DNA from: Protonemura montana
Lineage: Eukaryota; Arthropoda; Insecta; Plecoptera; Nemouridae
DNA: 64,000 nt
Assembly (NCBI GenBank): GCA_947568835.1
Contig: OX387603.1
Location: forward strand, 22,406,651-22,470,650
Direction of reading: 5' to 3'
Shown here: positions 23,269 to 34,262 of the stretch, one piece after another
Layout of the letters: the number at the start of each line of letters is the position of its first letter
Numbering within the stretch: the first letter of the stretch is position 1
Program-made: the position numbers and the translations under genes
Notes under the pieces: model-generated
Seen by the model: the letters and a program-made list of their open reading frames with translations, nothing else
Database searches by the model: none
Told to the model about the DNA's origin: nothing

Positions 23269-26197
23269 CTGCGAAGAGAACACAGATTTAGAGAACGTTT
23301 AGAGCACAGCGTGTGAGAGGGTGGAGGGTCGCGTCTTGGGGCTGACATGCTGCGATATACGGGCACGAAATATGTTAGCGGAATTTGCTTTTGACAAGAA
23401 CCTAGAGAGGTGGTCGTGGTTCATTGGCATAACTTTCAGTTTCCAAAATCGTGGCAAATATTGCGCCAGCTGCCCGTATTTTTTGTTCTTGTCTGCGTCC
23501 TGACCTTTTTATACGAGTCTCCTTTTGAAGACACAAGTAGGGCAGCAGAGTGCCGTAAAGTTCCTCCCTTTCGCCGCAGGGTCGCGAGCGGTGAGCGATA
23601 GGGTTGCCAATGACAAACAATTGCGGCAAATATGTTCGTGTTGTGCTTTTTCGGATATTGGGTAAAATCGTGATGGCTTGCATCTGCAATCCTTTATATT
23701 CTTACAAAATTGAAAATATTATATTCCTAGATACACAGCATGCGGGCAGAAAGGGTGTCGCCAACCCTTAAAGGTTTTCTGACAAAGCAGTTAGGGTGTA
23801 TTTTTTTAAGGGGCTGAAATAGTTTTGGGTCCAGGTTTATTATTTATCAACACCACACACACAAATACATCTGCACTGATCTATATTTTTCGGGTTAAAA
23901 TATTACGAAAATCATTGCAAAAAGGGAAAGGGCTGACTGACGAAAAGGGTTCTGGTCCATTTCTTTGACAAACAACCTAGGTCGGGTTATTGCCCCGTGC
24001 GAGCGAAAACATCCTGTTTTGCAGATGAAGACGTGTCGATTGGACCTTCGAAAGCGAAAGCTAAGGGGAGCACCATTTGCCAAGACACTGCACAATCAGC
24101 GAAACACCCCATTGTCGACTTGTTTCGCAAATATCGCAAAATCCTCGCTGCATCTGTCCTGGCGCGGTCAATCCACCCCAAAAACCCGAGGTAATTCGAG
24201 AAAAACACGACCCAAGAGTGCATAACAGATAATTGTATTGGCCCTCAGTTACGCTCGTTGCACCATCTGCCCAATCCTTTGCCGAGCACCCACATGCGCG
24301 ATAGAAAAATCATCCATCACCGGCATCGGCGTTTGTCCACGGTGCCCAAATGGGTGCCAGTCCAGGGAGACATTACGCGCCGGCCGGCTGCGTACGCATA
24401 ATATGCGTCAACAATGGCGTAAGCCGGCTCGACGCATGGTCGTGCTTATTTCAGCCAATCCAATGCTTGCTGGCAGGAGGTTCGATTTGATGCACGCCAC
24501 GGGGCGCCCAAAATGTCATGTGTCACCGATAAACTTGTTTTGCCCGGCGATCGCTCAGCTGGCCTGGGGTAAGGCGTCGCGGCGCGATAGGGCGTCGCTC
24601 GCAGCGTCGACACGCTGCTGGTACAGCACAATGAGAGATTGGAAAAATATTGTTGACACGCGGATGAGGAAGTGTCTCCGGTTTCAGGGACACGCAATGA
24701 ATTGTAGTTTGCCCATTTGATAGCTTAGCTGCGTGTAACAGATTAGATAACAATTTTGTCCTCGTAAAAAGACTATACGGCGCAGAAAGAAGTTATGCAA
24801 TGAAATATTTTCGGAGGGATAATATGGTATTTATTTGCGTCCTTTCGTATTCCTTCTTTTGGAAGTAAATCGGCAGTGGGGGTAGAGATTTCACGTGGGA
24901 TGTACTTTGGCGGTAAGCGAACAGTGAATGGTGGATATTTTCTTCAGGTGGGCGGAACAGTTACCCAAAGCGACTACGCAAGACGTTGTATAAGAAATGG
25001 GATTAGTATTTTCACAGACAAATACCTAACTGTCTTCCATTCTCTGGTTGACCATAAGCCCCCGGGAATTGCCACCCGGAAAGAAGTATTTATTTGTGTT
25101 CGGGGGATCATGGGAAGAAAATCAAATATGAATAAGATTTGAAATATTTCGATTCAAGCGTGTTATATAAAAGATGCATAGAACAGGCCAAGTATTCCGT
25201 TGGTCAGTTTGTAAGAAGGATTAAGATTCCTGGATGGGTTTCATTTCATAATACAGAACCGGACATTGTTGAATGGAACTGGACATTCAATTTATTATAC
25301 GGGAAATAGGCATTAGATAGATGCTGCCGGACTAGACTAATAATGCCGCTTCCCTATTTTCTCCACAGCATTGTTCACCATTACTGGTTTTTTTAAATAA
25401 TCATCGCTGCTGCAGCGGCACATCGCAACGGCCGAGTGTAGTATACTGGTCAGAGCTCCAACCTTGTCCAACCTCTCGTTCCATAATGTTACGATTAATG
25501 ACCAAAAGGTGAAGGGGTCAACTCTACGCGACCGGACACCCCAGATTTCCACCCCTTTGATTCTGAGCGCATATCGCGGCCAGCCTGCCTGCTTGCCTGT
25601 CCAGCAGCACCCCCTATTACGTATGCAGTGAACGCGTTGGGGAGGGCCGAGGCCCCCAACCCCGCGCGCGATGGGGTAAATAGGAAGAGACATCAACGGC
25701 TCACTGACGAGTCGTCTGCGTCAAAACCAGCCTTCAAAAGACATCACTGGACCCATTACTCATAGCCTTAGCAAATTAAGTTTCCTCTCTATGACGGGGG
25801 GTTCTTTTTGGGGATAGGGAACACGATGTTTATTATGAGTTTCTTGAGGTTTTTGCGGCCTGTTTTTAATAACCGACTCGTTTCTGACATGCCAAAAAAT
25901 ACAAATCACTCATCTGGCCATTTGACTAGAATCTACATTTCTTTAGAGAAACCATCCCTGTGTTATTTTGATGGATTGACGCGTCGGCCTGATGTATCCC
26001 GTCTTTAGAAGAGTCTATCACCCTTGCCGACGTTCGTTTGAGGCGTCTTACCAATTGTGACCGATAAAAGCAATTTAAAAAAAAATGGGTCATCGCACAA
26101 TAGACATGTATACATTCACATGCAGCCAACAGCTGGGGCGTTTCACAGCAACTAGCTCGGCCTGAGAGGCGTTTGGCCACCTCGGATCGAGTCTCAC
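23269..26197 (-). other. E74-type gene intron 2 (2.9 kb)
   Basis: GTGAGA donor and CTTCGCAG acceptor. Mixed composition. No additional exon or repeat was recognised. Confidence 0.7.
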
Positions 26198-26401
26198 CTG
26201 TGGTGGAGGTGGTGTAGACGTTGGTTCGGTGAGCGGTGAGAAGCGCGGCATGCACCGCGGGGTTGGCATGGTGATGTTGGGTCAGGATGTTGTGGAGGAG
26301 TGCCTTGTGCTCGGGTGGCTCTCGTTTCACTATCGGTGGCGGCGACGGCGACGCAGGGCCCAGCTCGAGCAGCGAGTGGGGAGGTCCGCCTGTCGTGTCC
26401 A
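26198..26401 (-). CDS. Eip74EF: E74-type ETS factor, coding exon 2 (first common exon)
   Basis: Encodes residues 75 (split codon) to 142, then the first base of Gly143. Notable parts are a proline-rich PASPSPPPIVKREPPE segment (about 91-105) with a SUMO consensus VKRE (K100), then HKALLHNILTQHHH, whose LLHNxL core is conserved in E74, and RTNVYTTSTT that leads into the SLPPSPADSG block of the next exon. Bounded by TTGTTTCAG and G/GTGAGA, phase 1 at both ends, 204 bp. In E74 genes the isoform-specific N-termini are spliced onto a common 3' set of exons, and this is probably the first of that set here. Confidence 0.92.
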
Positions 26402-27620
26402 CTGAAACAACAAGAGAAACACCACGTCAGTCACCCCATCAAGTTGCCTTTCCCGGTTTCCTCAATGACACAATTCCAGGGCAAACTTATTTCTGGATAC
26501 TTGTCTCACAGTACGATCTCGTGAATGTGTTGTTGTTAACCACAATCTTCCGGAAGTCATTTAATGCCCTACTCTTTCAGACTCTGTAGCGTTCTTTATC
26601 TGGTCAGGAAATTGTGGTTAGATACCATCCGTATTCTATTAGCTATTCCCATACGCGCTACGCAACTCGGTGTGTTTTTTGCTAGCGCAATTTGCCTGTC
26701 GTTTGTTGGGAGCGATTGTGCCAATTCGCAGGTTTTAATCGATTCAGGGCCAGTCGGGTTGGGACTTGCGGTGACCGAATTCGATGAACGCCTCGTCTAA
26801 GAAGTCTACGTCTCGCTCCAAAGAACACAAGTGCCCTTAGTAGTTGCTGGAGCGAACCGGACCCGGCGCCTCCATCGTCCGCCGCATGCAACTAAGCGCG
26901 AAGGAAGCCAAGCCAACTGACATTGAAACCATTCGCATTCACGCAGGGCATTCGTGAAGACTCAAGCAGACAGTAGCATCGACGCTGTTCGAAATTCATG
27001 TCCACAACTTTCATTTCCCTTGTTCGGTCAGTCTTCCGTGTCCAGAGGGCATCGGGCATACACTGTGCTCTATTCTCACACATGCAGGCACCGTGCTTGC
27101 TGTCTTTCTCAGCCACAGGCTGTTTTAACTGTCTCTGTCTACCCCGCAAGGCTAGCTCCGACGGCGGACGTAGACCCGAACGAGATGATAACCTTGGCTG
27201 GATATCAAATGGACGACTTCGACATGAGGAAGAAGGGATTCGACTTTCCAGATATCTAGCCGAGGCAGTCGCCATGATGCCAGGTCTTCTCCGATCGGTT
27301 TTCGAGCACCTGTGGACGGTGAAAAAACGGCGGTCTCAAGATTGCTTTCGGGGCATGCAACGATCGCGGTTGAGACAAGGCTTCGTCCATTATTCGCGAT
27401 GCGGGCGTGGGCGACGTGTTCTTTCGGGCGACCGCCGCGTTCAAATAATAGAGCGTGATTGGTGTCGCCCTTGACGCGCCCAGGAAACGCGAATTTGACC
27501 GAAGGGAAAACAATTGCCCGGGCAAAATATGAAAATCTACCCACCACGAAAGGTCAATGAAAAGTAATTGTGAAAAAATGACTCGGTTATTAAACGATTG
27601 GCAAATAATTACAAAACGAA

Positions 27621-27830
27621 ATGCGCGATCGAGAGCAGTGGGTTAATTTTCAGCACCCGGATACCGTAAAAGTTGGATTTGTAACATTACCAGCTCCGAA
27701 GGAAGCCGATAAAATTACACCCGTTCCAAAAGTGACCGTTAGCTTTCTTCCTCTTCCGGTCGAAGACGATTACAAACTGGAAAAGCGAATCGCATCGCGT
27801 GGTCCCCCCTTCAAACCTGAGCCCGTTTAA
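27621..27830 (+). CDS. Hypothetical 69-residue protein nested in the E74-type intron (possibly the first part of a longer frame)
   Basis: ATG at 27621 directly after an in-frame stop, with A at -3. The 69 residues are protein-like: MRDREQWVNFQHPDTVKV at the start, a proline/valine-rich middle (VTLPAPKEADKITPVPKVTV) and a charged end (EDDYKLEKRIASRGPPFKPE). There is no signal peptide, membrane segment or Cys pattern. After TAA (27828-27830) the same frame stays open for another 47 codons to a second TAA (27972-27974), including the basic stretch MQEMCERDKKLQRYKHHMDA. An AATAAA sits 43 bases later. I do not recognise the family. It is either a real single-exon gene, a gene with a nonsense mutation or readthrough, or a processed pseudogene. 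It lies on the strand opposite to E74. Confidence 0.4.
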   Translation: MRDREQWVNFQHPDTVKVGFVTLPAPKEADKITPVPKVTVSFLPLPVEDDYKLEKRIASRGPPFKPEPV

Positions 27831-27974
27831 CATTTTAAGAATACAAGCTGCAACGTAATTAGAGCCACTAAAGTGAACTTCACCGAAGTGATGCAAGAAA
27901 TGTGTGAACGTGATAAGAAATTACAGAGATATAAACATCACATGGATGCGCTCAGGAGGCTTAACCGGTGGTAA
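27831..27974 (+). pseudogene. In-frame continuation of the nested ORF after one TAA
   Basis: Forty-seven codons in the same frame as 27621-27830, with a basic, coiled-coil-like C-terminal part ending RRLNRW before TAA. The frame is retained across the stop and the poly(A) signal comes after this part. That suggests the original or full product was about 117 residues and that the TAA at 27828 is a lesion, a recoded codon or a sequence error. Confidence 0.35.
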
Positions 27975-28016
27975 TAATATCGTGCTTGTCATTAGCTGTG
28001 TCTTGAGAAACATCTC

Positions 28017-28022
28017 AATAAA
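28017..28022 (+). terminator. AATAAA poly(A) signal after the nested ORF
   Basis: A canonical hexamer 43 bases after the second stop of the nested frame, followed by a GTTGT stretch. It supports an independent + strand transcription unit or a retrocopy. Confidence 0.4.
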
Positions 28023-28487
28023 GACACGTTGTACAATGAAATAACGCATAGATAATCGCGTAATTCCATGTTGATAATTTGGGTCGTGTCGATAGCCTGT
28101 TTAATGCCTAACCAGCATGCTCTAACGCGATAAGACAGGCCTACATTCGGTTGTTTTACATTACAGGTGTCAGGACAATGAGAATACCTCAGATCTCAAT
28201 GATATCGCTGGAAAGTGAAGAATTGCCGAAGAAAACATCTGCGAAGTGCACGTAAAGAGGTTGATGTCGGACAAAAATGAACAACAACCCAAATTACACA
28301 GAGGCAACGAACGCAATGTGATGCGGTATAAACTAGGTCCTGTGTAACCCTTATTTGGCACACAGTGATATGCAATATGTGCAAGGATTGAATGAATTCT
28401 CTCCGGCACAGCTGCTCTTTTTCAGCTGTCTGGCTAGTTTTTTCCCCCGCACCATACGAGCTAGCGCAAGGCAATACAATTTTGCAG

Positions 28488-28624
28488 CATGCGTGGACGA
28501 CGCTGCAATAAGTACTCGAATTACGAAGACAACGGCGTAGATCTGCAAAGGACGAAAGGCGCCAGCCAACAGCTGGGCATCCAGAACTCAGGAGCGATCC
28601 CGGCGAAGAACGGGCCCGGTCCTG
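28488..28624 (+). other. Candidate + strand exon with good splice sites
   Basis: ATACAATTTTGCAG precedes 28488 and GTAAGC follows 28624. Between them the frame starting at ATG 28489 is open for 45 codons, with hydrophilic text including GASQQLGIQNSGAIPAKN, and the donor would be phase 1. No partner exon was identified. Both splice motifs matching is suggestive, but such pairs arise by chance in 16 kb of intron. Confidence 0.25.
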
Positions 28625-31600
28625 GTAAGCATTTGTACGACCGCCGGCCGGACAAAGAGACCGAGGAGTGGACACGGTGGGTGTTACCATAAGCTAAAAT
28701 GCCACACCGCCAGCCACGTGAAATGTTTACGAGTTATGTTACCCAACCGAAAGCAGTTTTAAGGTATGACCAGATGGTTTATGCAAATTTGCCAATATAT
28801 GCACACACACATACCGAAGTAGCTATATATTCCACAATACGATGCGATTAATAATACTGAGCGCTAACACGGCGCCTATCTGATTCTCAATTCGTGTTAT
28901 TTTTTTGTTTTCGTTTTTGCAAGCGCCGCGGTCTACGGTTGAAATTAAATTAACACGCTTGAGAAACCCCAGCGACCCGTAAATCGTGGAACGTGATTGA
29001 ACCCAGGTTACATAAAAACGGTGTAAGGGCGCGTGGAAATCAGCGCGAGCGATGATTTAATTGCCCGGTCGGGTAATTGGATTAGAAGAGGCGCGGACTG
29101 GAGCCGCCGGCCCGTCGTGATTTGGCAAAGTGATCCGATTATCGGGCAGAGACCAAGAGAGAGAGACCGAGCGTTCGACGAGCGCGCTTGTGACCAGCGA
29201 CTTGCGCGAATGCGCCGGAAGGGAAAGTTGTGGACAGCTCTGCATTGGCACATTGTTAATGCGTCTCCTTGACCCAGTTTGCGCGCGTTGCCGCCGCCAC
29301 CGCCGTTGTCGTCGACGCCGCATGGATGTGCTTTTGATATCGCCACACGACGGCGTTGTAAGGTGTTGCTGTAGACGGCGCGGTGATGGACAGCCCCTCC
29401 CCCCTCCCCCCCTCACGGCCAAAACACACACCTCCTTGCAGAAAGTTCTTGGGCGAGCACCCATGCTCCCAAGAGCGATGAGTCAACACCGGCGCTCACA
29501 ATTTGCTCATTTCACATTGTTTGTCAGGATTACAGCACAGAGCAGCTTGCTGTTGTACAATTACTCCGGAGGGCTCTGAGACAACGAAATAAAGGAAATA
29601 TTTGTACAATTCGACGATGTTGCGTTGGTCGCTGCTACCGCGCAAGCGCATGTGGAAACGCAAACAAACAGACAGAGCGGAAATTTGATCAGCGGGCGGA
29701 CATTTTCTCGTGCTTCTAATGGCAAGAGCATGCGAGGAAAATCACTGCAAGGAAATCGACGGCGATATTGCCAAACGTCAGTCAACAGTTCGCTAATAGC
29801 GTTGCTAAACAGCGACGGCTGCGAGGTATGCGGGTGAAGAAAGCACGGAGTCCACTCCGTGACACAAGCTCATGGCGAGTCGTTTTCCTTGTCCGAACTT
29901 TCTTGCTCCGGCAGCCTCGCCGGTCCAGCGCTAGCCATCGCCTCGAAGATGACTCGACTGTCTGCCTGACGAGGACCGCCACGCACGAGGACGCGTGTAA
30001 AAAGTTTCGAAACCGACAACAATACGGGCAGCCGAGGAGACCGAAGACCGGTCTGCGATGAGCCTAAGACGATCCCGGTCCGCGGACGGATTGAATAATA
30101 GCCCCACGGAAGACACCGTGTCCTCCGCCGAGCGAGAAGACCACGATGCCACGTCGTGGAGAATGCTTTCTAGTTAGCCAGACTTGAGGCCCACGATTGG
30201 TCCAAGCCACGACGCACGTGGCAAGGCGGTTGGGAAAGCGACGCTAGCAGGGAAATGCAAAGAAAATGCTCTGCCAAGCCAAGCCAGAAAGTTGGACGAA
30301 AACGTCAACGCGGTAAACTAATTTTAGACGCATCGCGCAACACACACACATGGGCACTAAACTCATTTGAAATTTGCACGCATCGTCGGTGAGAAATGCC
30401 GGGTGCTTTCAACGGCGAATAGGTCGCGAGAAAAGTTTCTAGCAAATTGGCTTCGAGAATTGGCATTCTTATTTTACATGTTATTATTTATCATAGAGAA
30501 AGGCTATTCAACCTGTATATTTTTTAATTTGGCTAGTGCATGCATCGTAAGTGACAGGAAATGCGATATTCCGGTCAGGCGTGACACAGAAAGACGTCCG
30601 CCGGCGCTGGAACGACGTCGCCGTCGACATCCGACGCCTCGAGACGTTATAGTTGGGAGCCCGTCGAAGGGCCGGCGCGGACGACGCGGTTTCACCCACA
30701 CCTGAAGGGCCTAGTGGCTCACAAACCCAAGATAGCCTGGTGGCGGTGTTCCCAATAAAAACAGGAAATAGAAATTAAAAGACGATGATGCGTACTTTTA
30801 TTGAAAGTTATTATTAAGACCAATTAGTTGGTCGTTTCTTCTTCGAGCCCGCGAGATGCACATGTCACGTGCAGCTAGCAGCACAACGAGAAATCCGTGG
30901 CATTACTACAAGCAAGCGCGGTCGGAAGCGAGAACCTGATCCAGCCGGAGTGTTTCTCAGCTCAAGTGCACATAGAAGAAACCTCTTGTGCCCGAAACGC
31001 ATGTTAGAAATACGCAAGTCACAGTTTAGAATTACATTTTAATTCGACGGTTTAAAAACTTTTCTAGCTCGATGAAACCTACAGAAACTCAGTGTGAAGA
31101 TCGCGTGCATTGTATTCGGAACCGTTTTCTCGATGAAAATACATCTCATCTTTTTCTCAACGAACACGATTAACAGGTAGCAGATAATTAACCATTGAAA
31201 CTAATTAAACTGGGGCGAGGTCACGTGGACGTGCCATGATCCAAAAAATGACTACCCGTCAACACGAAACGGAAATGCTCGATGGAAAAAAAACAGCCAA
31301 CATACGAACAGGAATAACGAAAGAAAGCAAATTAATTTTGACAGGAAGTGGGCATATGGCACAACAAAACGAAACCTATTCAAATAAACTGTAGCAACCT
31401 GCCCGGGAATTTGTATTCACTCGATAATAGTCCACCTGAGGATTGCCACTACGTTTTCCATAACATTATAATGAAGCTCGCCATTGCCAGACCTTTGGCA
31501 GGTATACGATCGTCAATCTGTCTGCAATAATACCTTTAATAAAAGCATCCCCGACCTGACCCGTGGCCCAATTCCAGGTATACAACCCACGATTCGGTAC

Positions 31601-31840
31601 GGAGGGTTGAGAGACAGCCATTCGGTTAGGGATGCTCTTTATAAACATATTTGATTGTGTTCCAGTGACCTAGTTTCCACACCGAAGCCAGCCGCCGAAA
31701 CCGGCGTCTACTAGCCACCTCAACGCCCAGCAGCGAGCACTCTCGCTTTCGGCGCAGGCATTCCGCTGTGGAGGTGGTCGATACTCTGGCAGGCGCGGTG
31801 ACGTGACCTACGCCGGGCGAGGCGAGCCAGACGGGCTCAC

Positions 31841-31993
31841 CTGCCGTCCTGTTGCACCCTGCAGCCATCCGTGCAATCGACTTCGTCCGAGATTGAAATG
31901 CACTGGGGCGCGCGGTGCATCGCCATGCACTCTCCATCCGTCGGGTGCAGCCTCCGCCAGACCGTGGACGTGCCTCGGTCCACGGGATGCGAT
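31841..31993 (-). other. Candidate alternative E74 cassette exon (153 bp, phase-compatible)
   Basis: On the minus strand, ACAACTTGTAG precedes 31993 and G/GTGAGC follows 31841. The length is 51 codons exactly, and all three frames are open because of high GC. In the phase-1 frame used by every E74 intron here, the exon could be inserted without breaking the reading frame. It contains an in-frame ATG and so could also serve as an alternative first exon. No similarity to a known E74 isoform was recognised. Confidence 0.2.
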
Positions 31994-34234
31994 CTACAAG
32001 TTGTGACAGCGCATTTTGTTTCCTGGCGATTGAACCGAGCGTTGCTTTCGTTGATTCGCGTCCACCTGCGCGGGGCGTTCATCAGGATGGTTCTTCTCTC
32101 GTGCTGGGCGTGTTAATTTAGCGTTTCCCTGGTTGGCGACAGCACGACGCAGTGTTCGATAAACGACTCCCCTGCGAAGCAACCCTCGCCCGGCCGGCGT
32201 CGTCACCTAGCCCAGGACGCTTCCGTCAACAAAATAAACGCAGAATGTGCCAATGTAGCCGCGCAAGCGCCCGTCGCTCTTCCTGACCGTTCGCCAAAAT
32301 AACCAACAAAATTGCAGGAATAACAGCTGCACAGCATCAAGTCTATGCCCGAGCGTGCGGTGAAGAAATCTTTTGCCGCAATCTTTAATTATGAGTCTCG
32401 ACTTTTAAACTATTGCCCAATAAATTAAATCCTTTTCCCACCGGGCTATTTGCGACCGCAGCAGCAGCAGCGTGCTCTATTTGGGCCCCCTCCTCGCGGC
32501 ACGGGCGTGTGTAAATTATCGCACGGATGGAGTCATCGCTACCGCGACGCGGCGATGTCAACTTCCTCGTCGAGGAATGCCGTCGCCGCGTCGAAAGGTT
32601 GCCCCATAAGTTGACGGCGACCGACCCAGTTTGTTCCCCGATTCGTCGCCGGGTACACCGAGGAGGTCCAGGGACGCCGACGCCACGTCGAAGTGACGCA
32701 ACGCCTACTAGCACGAGCACTTCCTCGTCGAGGAACGCAACAGGAAAACGCCTATTTATGCTAATTCCGGCAACAACTCGTCATAATTAGTTCGCGGCCA
32801 GCCAATTCAATTATTTATATAGTACGTCAAAGTGGTGTTGTATAGCAATTGTGCAAGCAACACGCTGCACTTGCGCATTGTTGCATGTTACAATGGCCAT
32901 GCAGAGGTGTGTCGCTTGATTGACTTTCCCGGGTGGTCGACAGGCTTTCCACCGACATTTTCCTGCGAATTTCTTTGAGCTTGCGACTGCGAAAGACGGA
33001 GAGAGCGGGCGAGTAAACGGACGCGATATCTAATAATCGTGAACTAGATTTGCAGTAAAAACGGCGCTATTGAGTAAACAGCATACCTGGTGCAACGCCG
33101 CGTTTTCGGCAGCACTGGCGTGCGCAAGTACAAACTGGGTTAACACTTCCAGCGCACGAAAATATTGAAATTTCAGTCGTTTGAACTTCCTGTCGAAGTG
33201 CGATGCAAGTGTAATAGATCACTCAAGACATAGCCGCCGTTGACAAGCATTGTTTAGCTGTGGAAGTCGGCAGGAAACTTCTTGGATTGCGGCTGCCAGA
33301 GTCAGACATTCATCGGTCGCACAGCGGACGCGAACGGGAAGGATATTGCGTAGACCTCTATTTTCTCGGCGGTGACCCAGATTGACGGCGTCACTTCGGT
33401 AAAACACACTGTCAGCCTGTGTGTGTATGTGCGTGGAGTAGTATATTATGTTAGCATGATAACGCGTAAGCTCGATTGACCCATTTCGTCGGAATCGCGA
33501 ATCCGCGCCTCCCGACGGGGAGTCCCGTGACCAATGCCCGTACCCCGTTCGCCCGACGTCGAGCGCGCTCAATCGTTGGCTGACGAAATAATAAATTATT
33601 GACAAGTTGTCAGCAGCTGCACCTGACATCGCTACGATTCGGAGGCGGCAAAGTTGCGACAAGCACCCAGTCTATTTCAATTACCACTTTAAAAACAACA
33701 ACGCCGCGCACTTCACTCGGTGTGTTGCCATGAAGGTGGTCTCTGTGTCAACTCTCTTGTCACTATCTATTCGGCTGTCTCGTGAAAGCCGCAGAACCAA
33801 TCGATATGTGATTCAATAACGAATTGCAAATATATACTTTCCCGGATGTACGACCAAAGGACGGGTTGCCCCAGCGCGGCGCGAAGTTTCGGCGACGCGT
33901 CGCGCTAATGTTTCTTTGGCACGTTACGTATATAACAATTGTTCCCAGCGATTTCCAATGACGTCCGACAACAATTAACAGACTTGCATTTACACTGGTT
34001 CCGAAACAAAAACCAATCTGAATTCATTAGAAAAGCCAATATTGCAAAGCACTATTGGTAATTGCAGATGAATGATTGCTGAATCCTTCGCCTTTATGAG
34101 ATTGTATGTGTGTTACCAGTGGCTTCCAGTTAACCAGTTACCAGTCGAAATCAAAGTTTTAATCAAATTGTCTTCGGCTTTGCGCCAGCATTTCCCTTTC
34201 GGTTGGATCTTTTCGGCGCCGCGAGCTTTCCTTA

Positions 34235-34262
34235 CCCCCCCCCCCCCCCCCCCCCCCCCCCC
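34235..34262. repeat. Poly(C) tract, C28
   Basis: Twenty-eight consecutive C on the + strand in a CpG-rich part of the 16-kb intron. Confidence 0.95.

Noticed and set aside
33219-33662. 147-codon minus-strand open frame
   Set aside because: GC-rich intron sequence, no recognisable domain and no good splice sites.
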